A DNA stretch of 64,000 bases, taken from positions 1,377,245 through 1,441,244 of the forward strand of contig NC_031469.1 in assembly GCF_000006565.2 (NCBI RefSeq), written 5' to 3'. Positions 1 to 9,806 of this stretch are shown here, piece by piece. Each line of letters opens with the position of its first letter. The first letter of the stretch is position 1. Source of the stretch: Toxoplasma gondii ME49. Taxonomy: Eukaryota; Apicomplexa; Conoidasida; Eucoccidiorida; Sarcocystidae. The position numbers were made by a program, and so were the translations under genes. The notes beneath the pieces are model-generated. The model was not told where the DNA came from and ran no database searches. It was given only the letters and a program-made list of their open reading frames with translations.

Positions 1-1401
1 ATCAGTAGATTGGTTGCATGCATCCAGAGAGGCATTCCGGGATGAAGAAGTTGGAGTGGCATACGCACGTTCTCCTGCTGCAAGGACATCTTCCTCGGCT
101 ATCCTCAGGGACTCGCTCAGAAGCCTCAGAGCTTTCTCGTGGTTGCCTTCCTCGTATGCAGCCACTGCTGCACCCTTGATGCAATGAATTTCTATCGTCC
201 GCATATTGCATAGGCTATCACTATGCTTGCCAGCTGGTAGGATCTTCTGGGAACTGTTGTTCGAGCTATGATCGTGCGGGCTTCCGCAGTGAGATCCCTG
301 GGACTGTCTTACCGCGGCTGGTTCCTTGTCATGTTCCATCGGTTTGTGGGTCCCCTTTCCGGTGTCGTCTCCATCGTCACTGAACTGCGAGGCATTTGAT
401 TTGATGCTTTCCTTTTCCGAAAAACAACAGCAAGACCTTAGCGAGGTTCTTTCTCTATAGTTTGCAATCGTGCGTTTGTTACTGAACTCCCCTTGAGACT
501 GCATAGGTTGGTTATGGGGCGAGTTGGAAGGTGTAGCTGAAGTTTCTCGCCTTGCAGATTTTACACACGGCTTTTCCCCACTGTTGTGCCTAAGAGGAAT
601 GAGTTCGAGATCGCAATCCTCGGTGTGCTCGCTGTCGTCACTGGCATCACTATCTTCCAAAAGCACAGAGATCCGTTTCTTTGAGGGATCATGGTTATAC
701 TGGGCTGTTCCAGCAATGTTATGCGGCTGTACTGATTCCTTGGCACAGTTAACACCTGCCGGTATTTCAGCGTCTGTTTCACGGTCTGGAAGCCCCGCGT
801 GCGCAGATATGAGCGAACTTAATTTCTTGCATGAGCCGACTCTTTTCCTGGCTTCGCCAAAAGCTCCATCTGCCGCGCAGTCACTACAAGGCACCTCTAC
901 GACGGTCTTTTTGAAGTCTGTTTCTGAATTATCGCTATGGGCAGGAAATTCCAGGGCATTGCAGGAAGCGGTGACATTTCGGATTTCATTTTGCCCCGTA
1001 AAGCCGTTTTCGACAGCGATTCCCGTTGCTTCCACTGCACACTGCTGGGAACCACATGCTATAGAGGTTTGTGTGTTCCTCTGGATGGAAACTGCACGAG
1101 CACCGATATCGTGGGGGATACCCTGCTCTCCAGAAAGACTGCGCTGCCACTCAAGAATGTCTGCTTTGGCAGCGGCAATGTCTGCTGTGGATGGCCCCCT
1201 GCACCACCTGGTGCCACTTCCGGATGAGGTTTTAGTACCAACAAGATCATCGAGTTTTTTTCTTGCGGCACTCAGGAGCTGGTGGTAGTAGCCACCGTCC
1301 TGCTCTAGGAGCGCGATGTATTTTCTCAGCAAGCGAGGTTGTGTGCATTTCTCAATTTTTTCAGAATCGATATCTAGTAGCGTAACGTCGTCAGTTGCCA
1401 T
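1..1401 (-). CDS. SPAG1-like TPR protein, N-terminal part (runs off left edge)
   Basis: The reading frame is open on the reverse strand from an ATG at 1401 to the window edge, 467 codons with no stop; I checked the frame line by line. An in-frame stop lies just upstream of the ATG (1441-1443), which supports this start. Residues about 10-50 contain I-E-K-C, then L-x-K, then G-G-Y-Y and a leucine-rich helix. This is the pattern I know from the N-terminus of SPAG1 (DNAAF13), a TPR co-chaperone that helps HSP90/HSP70 pre-assemble axonemal dynein arms in the cytoplasm. A long polar linker with acidic Ser/Asp patches follows. From about residue 400 the sequence becomes a TPR-type helix pair (G-A-A-V-A-A-Y-E-E-G-N-H-E-K-A-L), so more TPRs should lie beyond the edge. 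In this organism only the microgamete is flagellated, so stage-restricted expression is expected. Family recognition is from memory of pattern, not a search. Confidence 0.7.
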   Translation of the reverse strand, partial: MATDDVTLLDIDSEKIEKCTQPRLLRKYIALLEQDGGYYHQLLSAARKKLDDLVGTKTSSGSGTRWCRGPSTADIAAAKADILEWQRSLSGEQGIPHDIGARAVSIQRNTQTSIACGSQQCAVEATGIAVENGFTGQNEIRNVTASCNALEFPAHSDNSETDFKKTVVEVPCSDCAADGAFGEARKRVGSCKKLSSLISAHAGLPDRETDAEIPAGVNCAKESVQPHNIAGTAQYNHDPSKKRISVLLEDSDASDDSEHTEDCDLELIPLRHNSGEKPCVKSARRETSATPSNSPHNQPMQSQGEFSNKRTIANYRERTSLRSCCCFSEKESIKSNASQFSDDGDDTGKGTHKPMEHDKEPAAVRQSQGSHCGSPHDHSSNNSSQKILPAGKHSDSLCNMRTIEIHCIKGAAVAAYEEGNHEKALRLLSESLRIAEEDVLAAGERAYATPTSSSRNASLDACNQSTD

Positions 1402-3081
1402 AGTAACGAACAGAAAATTAGGTTGCACTTTCCTCTCGCGTCAACTCGGCAGAAATCAGGATAGACTACTCATTTGCAATCGGCCTATAAAGAGGGAAAC
1501 TGCAGGTGCGACCGGTGTTACTGCCAACAGAGCTAGTAATTCAAATCGCTTTTCCGAGTTGCTTTTTAGCTGCCCATAATTTCCAAACACACACCACTGC
1601 ATCGTCTTACGCATAACAGGCTCTCTGACGAAGCAAAGCAAGCATGATCGCCCCACTGATTGAGCACAAGACGTTCTGTGTCGACCCATCTGGTTGCGAG
1701 CACTTAGCGAATAGGCAGCACCACACAGCGCTTAAGCGATCGCTGTGATCGTTGAACAAGCCGCTGTTTGCCAAATTGCCGGCTGGTTCGAGGAGCTAGA
1801 ACAGATGGCAGTGAACGCGCTTAATCGTGCTCCGACGGGACTCTGCTTGAAACGAACTTGGATTAGGTGCTACGGTGGTTTCTCTACTGCGGAAACTACG
1901 CCTGACAGGATTTGCAGTGCGAGACACGAAAGTGAACAACTACCACGAAACGTGAGACTAGCGCCGAGATTCGTCTTTCGTAGCTTTGGGAATATCGAAA
2001 ACACTCCGAGACTCCAAATTGCAACATCCTGCACGCTATCAGATATTTTACAAACACAATGATGGTCAAATACTCTGTGCTCGTTGCGCGTGTTCTGGCT
2101 ACACTCCTGCTACAGACACGGCGGAGGGTTGCAGGAATGCCATATCTCCCCGCCGTCTTCACATTGTGAATGATTAACAGCAGTTTTAAGAGTATGGAGT
2201 TTCGTCTCCCTATGGCCTTCTCTTGCGAAAGCAAAAAACCGGCAGAAACCTAAACTGTGAACAAAGCATTGACAACGCGAAACATTCACCCGCCTATCGT
2301 GAAGACTTGTTAGGCATGTTGCGTTGTATCGTAGCGCCTACTTTTGGATGTGGTCACACAAAAATCTATTTTGAATCGATTTCGCCAATACGACGGGTAG
2401 ATGGCATTAACAGAATGGAGAGAAGCTGTTGTTACTTGCAATACCGACCACTTCTTCGGAAGCGACACCAAAAAACACTAAGAATCTTTCTACAGCAGTA
2501 CACCGCAACAATTTCTAATGTGCTCGTCCTAGATGATCTTTGGAGACCGGCGTGATAAGATTTCGTTGTAATCTGGAAAGAAGTAAAACATAGTTTCCTG
2601 GAGACGACGCCGAAACGCGTACAGTGTTCACATACTCACAGGAAGAGACCTTAATCCGAACTCGTACAGTTGGACCCAGTTCTCATATGTTTTTTCTGTC
2701 AGCTGCTTAACGGACCGTGTCCCACTGTGGGCACCCGTGTCGGGGTAGGCAGGAAAATCGACTGAAGATTTCGCCCCGGTGAAAGCAGCGTGGGTTCACA
2801 TGGACGTGAGCCACATTATACCATGGAGCCAGTGGGAGCAAACATACAATGGACTAGCTATGCACGGATCATTCCTATTTGAACTCTCTCTTGTGGATCC
2901 TTGTTATTGCAGCGCGCCTTCCGAACCTTCGCGCCTCTCCACGACAATTCAGCTGAAACTGGCTTTTCCCCAAGTTTCTCCGGTGGAGCAGGCTGATAGA
3001 GAACGAAACACTGTGCAGGAGAGGACGGATGTCCGAAACACAAAAAACGAAACAACAGTCTGGTCATGAGAAACACACGAT
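1402..3081. other. Intergenic region between two reverse-strand genes
   Basis: This stretch should hold the promoter and 5' untranslated region of the SPAG1-like gene and the 3' untranslated region of the CHCH gene. Short open frames occur on both strands (for example 1745-2062 and 2223-2555), but none has a recognisable domain, low-complexity signature or convincing splice partners. I see no RNA gene or mobile element. Confidence 0.5.
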
Positions 3082-4637
3082 CTAAGAGTACTGCAGATCG
3101 GGCGCTCCAATGTATGGCTTGTGCTTCCGGGCCCTTCTGTCTTCGATGTAGTTGTATCCTTTCACCATCTTCTCCTGATCCCAGGCGCATTGTCTCCACT
3201 CATTAAACCACTTCACGCACTTTGTTGCAGCACCTTGAGGATCCTGAAGAGCAGAAAAAGACACCAAGAAGTGAAAGAAATCGGTTCACACGTTTGACGA
3301 AATCTCCAACTCAAACAGCCGCGAGTGAACGACCCGAGCTAGCACCACAAACTCAATACTTCAAATCTCTTTTCGCGGAGCACGCTGCTTAGGAACCTTG
3401 GTTGTCGATTGTTCAAAGTAATTCATTAAGCGTGGAGCAGATGTCTCCTCAGCCATTAACGTTTAGCATTCACTTTGTCTCGCTGTTAGGAAACAAATGC
3501 ATTAACCTTCAGGGCACACTACATGAAACCAGCATCTATTGTGGCGCGCATGTTCAAACCACGACACGTAACAGTTTGAATTACAAACATGGCACGCGTT
3601 TATCTTAACAGACATTCCTGTTACGATGTCTCAGTCTTGTTGCGGTGCATGCACTTGGAATCTTATCAGGAATACTTCAGTGCCTCTACAAAAACACAAA
3701 TGGGGGTAGAATGCGTAGAGACAGCGTAAAATTCGAGAGACGGGGGCTTGTACATAACGCACGAAATTGAATTCTGTAACACAATCCCGACTGTTACACG
3801 ACCACAGCCAGTCTACATGATCGGTACACTTCTACCTGGAATACTGAACAACACTACGAGGACGTGTACGACTCTAACACAAGGGGCCAGGACACCGGGA
3901 ATCACCAAAAGCTACTCTACGAGACTAAGCTAGATTTACACACTTGAAATCTACGAAGGGTCACCAGAAAACGGTTTCGGATCCACACGTGAGACATGCC
4001 ACGCGTTTTTGTCTTCACTGAAAACACGGTGGTCTCGGTTTTGGAGTGGCCGTTCAGACACCAGTGGACCGGGACTTACAATGCGAGCCTGCGCAGACTG
4101 AAGGCACTTGAATTCTTCGATCATAAGATATTTGCAAGCATTTTTGGGGTCATCAGCGTGGACTTTCGCGGCGAAATCATTGACGGCAAGTCGGATTTCA
4201 TCTGCCGTCTTGGTCGTCGAGTTGAACTTTTCCGGGGAATAGAGACCGTGGTGGTAGGCCAGCAGGCGCTCCCAGTTCGAGGAAAAACGAGGTGCATCGC
4301 TGAAGCCGCCTTCAGGAAAGCTGTCGCTAACCATGTTGGAGTACTGAGTATTGATTCGGTCGGCTTCCGGGTTATCATTGGGATGAAATGTTCGTGCATC
4401 TGTCGACCACGGATGGCGAACAGCCTCGTGGTTCCGGTTGTCGTAGATCGAGGAGTTCATTCGGCTCCCAGTTCGTCTGTTGACAGGAATTGGCTCGTTT
4501 CCCCATTTGTACTTGTTGAAATGTTTGTCTTCGTCCATCTGTGGATTCAACGGCACCTTGCTCAACAGTTCGGGAAACGCTTCCGCCCCCAAGATCGAGG
4601 CTGCCCCCGACTGCCCCCCTTCGCGAGTCTCTGCCAT
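3082..4637 (-). CDS. Twin CX9C (CHCH) protein, probably mitochondrial
   Basis: Two exons on the reverse strand: 4637-4080 and 3243-3082, joined in phase 0 by an intron with donor GTAAGT (4079-4074) and acceptor TTCTGCTCTTCAG. The product is 239 residues. The ATG at 4637 sits in strong context (AAG before, G after); the open frame upstream begins only with TTG. Residues C168 and C178 form one CX9C motif and C195 and C205 the second, with the intron between the two. This is the coiled-coil-helix-coiled-coil-helix signature of proteins oxidised by the MIA40/Erv1 system in the intermembrane space. No N-terminal presequence is evident, which fits that route. The first 160 residues are charged and aromatic and match no family I can name. 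An accessory subunit of a respiratory complex or ATP synthase, or an assembly factor, is the likeliest role; this is inference. Confidence 0.8.
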
Positions 4638-4822
4638 CTTGACTGTGCGGGTAATAGGGGAGAGAAAAGCCGCTCCTCGCCAACACAAAAATGCGACTCA
4701 GCAAAGACACCTGGCAACGTTTCCTTAAGAAGAAGAAAATGGAAATTCTCAGAAAACAGTAGATTAACCCAGGCCTTTTCCTCCGGGGGTCTCCCTGTCG
4801 AGCCCGTTTCGACGAAACCAGA

Positions 4823-4829
4823 CGTCTCT
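4823..4829 (-). promoter_or_regulatory. AGAGACG motif upstream of the CHCH gene
   Basis: On the reverse strand this reads AGAGACG, matching the (A/T)GAGACG element described in Toxoplasma promoters. It lies about 190 bases before the CHCH start codon. Function here is inferred from motif and position only. Confidence 0.35.
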
Positions 4830-4887
4830 GGCCGGCAGGGGTAAGCGAAAAAAGAGGAAAAGAATACACTGGGCAGTGGACGAGGTG

Positions 4888-4894
4888 TGCATGC
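4888..4894. promoter_or_regulatory. TGCATGC motif
   Basis: TGCATGC lies about 250 bases upstream of the CHCH gene start. GCATGC-centred motifs are enriched in coccidian promoters and are thought to be bound by ApiAP2 factors. A second copy lies at 4961-4968. Confidence 0.35.
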
Positions 4895-4960
4895 TGAAAC
4901 GAAAAGTGGCGGTGGAAAACCGAGCGAAAAATGACGATCGGAGGATAGGCTCTGAATCAC

Positions 4961-4968
4961 TGCATGCA
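4961..4968. promoter_or_regulatory. TGCATGCA palindrome
   Basis: A perfect TGCATGCA palindrome about 325 bases upstream of the CHCH start codon, the second such motif within 80 bases. Two copies at promoter distance support a regulatory role more than one would. Confidence 0.35.
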
Positions 4969-6445
4969 GTTGTGTTTTGCCTCCTCAGCCCTTCGGGCCC
5001 TCCCGAGAAAAGGGTACCTCGAAGGACGAAAAGAAGAACAGACCAGCTGGAAACCGCACAACAAAGGACTTGTCTCGTTCACATCGCGACCGCCCGCCCT
5101 CTTGCCATCTTTCCTCCCAGTCCCTGATGTCTCTCCCCCTTGGTTTTTTCTCTGTGTCTCCCTCTCCTCGTATGTCTCTGGTCTCCAGGTCTCCAGGTGT
5201 GCAGGGCCTCAGAAAGGCAAGTTGTGTTGCTTCCTTGCTCCCTCACTTTCCATGGGGAGATTTTTTCACTAGGCACCACATTTCGTATGTTATGTTCTCG
5301 AAGGGTGCTAGAGCGGGAAAGAAGCACGTCGGCAACACTCTGGTAACTGTCGCATTCGCTTCACTGAGACACGGCGCATAAGAATCTTCTGAATTAGCGA
5401 ATCTGCCCAAGAATACCACGCATGTCAACAAAGCTGCAACAGTATCAGTCTCGTCAATGGATGTTCTATCCGGAAAACTTCGTTGACTCCGCGACACGAC
5501 ATCACACGTGGAATGCCAAGAGAGCACATCGTATGCACCCCACGACTTTTTTCAACCGGTAAAGGGGGAAATTCACGAAGAAACGGACCTGGAAGCGTAG
5601 ACTCAATTGGTGCCAGTCTAAAGGCTCACAGGAAAGTCGGGGGAGTTTACCACAGAGGCGGCAGGGCACAAAGTAGGGAACAACAGAAACGAATCAAAAA
5701 CGCTGGGATCTCCACAGACGCGAAACGCCAAATATAGCACTGGTGACAAGTGGATACAGGGGAAAAGAATGCCTTATGGTTGGATCGTTCTCTCAAGCCC
5801 ACCACTACAGATAGGTTCACAGGCGTAGACGTATTTTCACCCGTCTAACATTTTGCAGATGTGTTTGCACGTAATTCCTGGCGTGTGCAACAACTGCATA
5901 GACGTGGTGAGAACCCAATTCCGCAAGTATTGTTTCAGACAAGTACATCAGTTTTTGTGTATGTGTCTTTCTGCATATTTGTAGCGAGACAGACGTGGCA
6001 AACACCACAGGTCAGCTAATTGAACTCGAACGTGGGTGCATACATACATACACACGCAAAGAAGTGCTTTAGCCGGTTTCCTTCTGCATGGGGGGCCATG
6101 CGTTTAAATCGTTGGCCGCAGCACAGTTCGCCTCTGTGCAACAACATGGTGGATCTTTCTGTTTTGCTTTCGAAAGCCGGATTTGTAAATATGCACAGAG
6201 GTGCAGATGCACAACTCTCGAAGAGGTTGGTCTCGATATGTATGCAAGTAAGTGCGAAAGTGCACTTACGCAACTTTGAAAGGAATATATATACATATAG
6301 ACATGGATATATGTCCGTGCGCGTATACACAGAAGTGCAAACTATGCGAGAAATATATCTGATTTGCGGAGAAGGAAGAGCACGAGGGCACAGGCCTTGA
6401 GAGACAGGCTACACACTGGGTGGTTAACGTGGAACTTCTAAAACC

Positions 6446-6464
6446 TATATATATATATATATAT
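6446..6464. repeat. (TA)n microsatellite
   Basis: About nine TA units in intergenic DNA, followed by further TATA-rich sequence to about 6500. Confidence 0.85.
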
Positions 6465-7853
6465 TAATGCGTATATTCATACAGATACATATATATAGAC
6501 ATTAACGTAGATCTAAGTATGGTAGGAACCATCTTGTCGATCGGCTGTTGTGACCGCATTCTGGTCCCATTTCTCCGTTGCCTCATCGCGTGAGTTCTCA
6601 AGGAAACTGTTTTCGAACCACCAATGTGGATTGGTACAAAGGAGTTACCATATCCTCCGTAAACACCTCAAGAACATAAAGATCAGAGCTGGGTCATGTA
6701 CTGGGAGCAGCATTTGGTTTACACGTGTAGGCATATGCTGAGAAAGTCCTCAGTCTCTGTAATGTGTATGCATCTTTACAGTGAAGGGTCGAGGAGAACG
6801 TGGAGGGGAGTAGGAGGCGATGGTGCAAAACCTTTGTGCGAAGAGGGTTCTTCAGCGACGTTGCCTATTCCGATCAGAAGTCGGGAACCAGACCCCTGAA
6901 AAGCACCCTGTGTCCCTCGGTGGAGAGTTAACGCTTATATCAGAAATGGGAGTTCCCCCTAACATCGCATTTGTTTTTCTCCCATTGCAATGCAACGTGG
7001 TGTGAATGTACCGCCAGTGCGAGAACCTCCTGCGATTGAAGTCTTTGGTCTGTTGCTCTGCATAACGATAGTGGGTTTGATACTGGTTTGTTTATACTTG
7101 CTGGCATGCGTTCAAGTCTGCCCGTTGGCAGACCGGCTATGCTATCCCAGAAGAGCGCGAAACCGTGTTATATTGGAAAAACAACGCTCTGAAAGAATGC
7201 AGCAATAGCGCTTGGGGTTCATTTTGCACAGCAGCACAGTGGCTGCGTTGAGCAGTACCAGCTACATGTCCATTTAGCTCGATGGATATCCGGTAGCAGT
7301 TCATGGTAACTTTGAAACACTATTCCCTCTCGTGTGAAGTTCTTTTTTTGAGTACTTCAGCAGAACCTGAAAAGCAACCCTCTTACGGAAAGTGTTGATT
7401 TATCTCGTTTTTTCGTGGCTTGAACCAGCTGCAGGGCAGTTGCAACCGCTTTCCTACGTCTGGAGCCTCTGTGCAACTTTTGAGAAAACTGAAGCGACAT
7501 TTAACTGGTATCTTTCTCTACATTTGCCACCAGTTGCTTACCCCGTTTTCCCTTCTATAGCGGCTTCCGATTATCTAGATTTTGTCGCCTTGCTTGCTGT
7601 TGTGATATACTCGTAGCGCAGTTTAGCTTTCTTTGCGCCATTCTGAGGTCATCATGAACGGAGGAATTTTCGCGAAGCTCGTTGTCTCTCGGTGCGGAAG
7701 CCCAAGCCCAACACATCGGAAATCGTTATTGCGCGCGCCTGAGAAACGTAAATCTGGTGGAGGAAGGCAGAGAATGGTTTCGTCGAATCCAGATATACTT
7801 CTGAGACTCTATAAGCTTCAGTCGTGCCCCAGGCGCTTGGGCTCAGAGACAAG

Positions 7854-7860
7854 AGAGACG
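7854..7860 (+). promoter_or_regulatory. AGAGACG motif upstream of RPS20
   Basis: AGAGACG matches the (A/T)GAGACG promoter element of Toxoplasma. It lies about 450 bases before the RPS20 start codon. Confidence 0.35.
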
Positions 7861-7962
7861 GGGCAGCTCGTAGTGTAAAGGATGTTTTCGCGAGACTGGA
7901 AAAAGAGGTGTGGGGACATCGGCGAAAGGGCCGAGGGGGCGTAGAGAAGGCGGCGCGAGCGT

Positions 7963-7970
7963 CGCATGCA
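7963..7970 (+). promoter_or_regulatory. CGCATGCA motif in the RPS20 promoter
   Basis: CGCATGCA fits the (T/C)GCATGC(G/A) consensus that I recall being reported for ribosomal protein promoters of Toxoplasma. It lies about 340 bases before the RPS20 ATG. The companion motif I recall for those promoters (TCGGCTTATATTCGG) was not seen. Confidence 0.5.
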
Positions 7971-8310
7971 TGTGTTTTCCGATGTATGTGCTCGTCCCGG
8001 TTCGCCGGAAAAGACGGATAGAAGGCGGATTTTCTGTGCAAAAGTCCCCACAAAAAGGCGCAAAAAATGTGTCTTCTGTGTGTTTGAGGCCTCGCCGGAG
8101 CTCTGCGCCTTCTCTGCCCTTCCTCCCCATGTAACGCGCGACAACCGCTGCCTGTCCGTCTCCCTCTCCGTCAGCAGACTGCCCTCAAGTTCTCGCGCTC
8201 TCCCACCGGCGCCGGCATCCAGTTCACATTCTTCTTGCCCGCGAAGCCAGCCTCTTCCTGGCCTTCTTCTTTTTCTGAAATCCTCAGAGGGAGAACCACA
8301 GAAAGCCAAA

Positions 8311-9806
8311 ATGAGCAAGCTTATGAAGGGCGGGTTGGAAGGCGAGGAGCAGCGCCTCCATCGCATTCGCATCACTTTGACGTCGAAGGATCTGAAATCG
8401 ATTGAACGAGGTGAGGAGCAGCGGGAATCTTCTGTCGAGGCTTCTTTCGCCTCAAAAACTCACTTTATGTCTTTCAGGTTACTTCTCCCACAAATCCTTT
8501 TCTCGCGCGCGACAAATTCATACTTATCGCGGGGCAAAACACGGGGCCCTCACCACAGCGGCCACACAGAGAGCTCTGCCCGTTTTCCTCCCCGCGGCAA
8601 GAAAGCGTTTTTTCCTCGGAGGATTCAGCGAACTTTAAACTCTTAAATGAAGATTTTCCCGGCGCCCCGTAGGATGTGGACATCTCCGTGTTTGTACAAA
8701 AGTGTGTACCCGCGAGGCAGAAACTCGCTTTTCTGCACGCGTGCATGTGTGAAGCTTCGGTTCATTCCATCTCGTTTCAGAAGCGGAAGGGGGGGTACCA
8801 ACCCTGTCAATGAATACACACGCTCGAATTCATCTCCTGAGAGAGGAATCAATCTATAGACGCTGCTATCGTTCTTGTGTTACCATCTTTCGTAAGATGA
8901 ATTAGAACATCCCATTTTCGCTCTGCCGCATGCCCCAAATGGATCAGTTTCCCCCGTCCTTTTCCTCGACACGAATAGCCTCTGGATCACTGAAACGAAT
9001 TCTTCTCTCTCCACCCTCCCTGCTTTCTCTACCATCTCTATGTCTTTCTTCTCACTTGTCAATACATGCAACATGGCGCCTGCCTATCTGCGGGGGTGTG
9101 GGCGAGGCGTGTGCGCACGGGTAGCGCGTGTTTCTGTAATTTAGGAGAGCAATTTTCGGTTGACTCCTTTGTTTTTTTGTGGGCGGTCGCTTTCTTTTTG
9201 GTAATAGTTCTTTAAAGGTTCACCTTGTCTTTTTTTCAGTGTGCACCGAGCTCATCAACGGCGCCAAGGAGAAGAACCTGCAAGTCGCAGGCCCCGTGCG
9301 TCTCCCGGTCAAGACCCTCCGCATCACCACCAGAAAATCCCCTTGCGGAGAAGGTGAGCCGCGATTATACATATTGCCGTCGAATGAATTATTCAAAATC
9401 CCGGCTACCAAGCATATATGCCTCACAGTGTTTTTGTCACCACATACATATCTACGCATGAATATATACATGCATGCGTGTAAATGTATGCATATATGTA
9501 GATACATGCACGCGTCAGCCTGCGGATGCATACATCTGCATATATGTAGATACATGCGTATGCTTGTCCATGTGTGTGTGTGTTGTCGCCACTTCGGCAC
9601 TTTTGTCTAGAACAGGGTGTAAAATGTTGAGAGACATCTCCGATTTCGCACTTTTCATTTTAGGTACCAACACCTGGGACCGCTTCGAGTTGCGCATTTA
9701 CAAGCGCCTGATCGACTTGCACTCGCCGAGCGATGTGGTGAAGCAGATTACCTCCATCAACATCGACCCCGGTGTAGAGGTTGAGGTGACCATCATCGAC
9801 ATGTAA
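8311..9806 (+). CDS. RPS20: 40S ribosomal protein S20 (uS10)
   Basis: Three exons: 8311-8410, 9240-9353 and 9664-9806. Both introns are phase 1, with GTGAG-type donors and acceptors TTTTTTCAG and TTTTAG. The 118-residue product is uS10, a component of the head of the small ribosomal subunit in cytosolic ribosomes. The conserved core is unmistakable: HRIRITLTS, the [15 protein letters not shown] stretch, [14 protein letters not shown] and the C-terminal P-G-V-E-V-E-V-T-I. Length matches the eukaryotic family. The start (GCCAAAATGAGC) is in a good context, and the short acidic N-terminal extension before the core is typical of eukaryotic forms. Promoter motifs at 7854 and 7963 fit co-regulation with other ribosomal protein genes. 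Confidence 0.97.
9490..9557. repeat. Direct repeat of 20 bases in RPS20 intron 2
   Basis: The 20-base string starting GCATATATGTAGATACATGC occurs at 9490-9509 and again exactly at 9538-9557. The surrounding ATGCATA-rich sequence looks like a decayed simple repeat. Confidence 0.8.

Larger units (their letters stand above)
4638..8310. other. Divergent intergenic region between the CHCH and RPS20 genes
   Basis: The two flanking genes point away from each other, so both promoters lie here: motifs at 4823-4968 on the left and 7854-7970 on the right. The middle holds (TA)-rich patches near 6446-6500 and many short open frames without recognisable features. One 72-codon frame (6990-7208) encodes a single hydrophobic helix flanked by polar ends, but nothing else supports it as a gene. 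Confidence 0.5.

Noticed and set aside
524..1288. 254-codon forward open frame
   Set aside because: It lies exactly antisense to the SPAG1-like frame, which has recognisable family features; it is a shadow of that gene.
4638..4688. Upstream extension of the CHCH protein
   Set aside because: The extended frame starts at TTG, not ATG; the ATG at 4637 has strong context.
3996..4844. 282-codon forward open frame
   Set aside because: It is antisense to exon 1 of the CHCH gene and has no domain; the CHCH gene has clean splice sites and paired CX9C motifs.
6990..7208. 72-codon forward frame with a transmembrane-like helix
   Set aside because: There is one hydrophobic stretch only, no domain, no splice partner and no conserved motif; not enough to call a gene.
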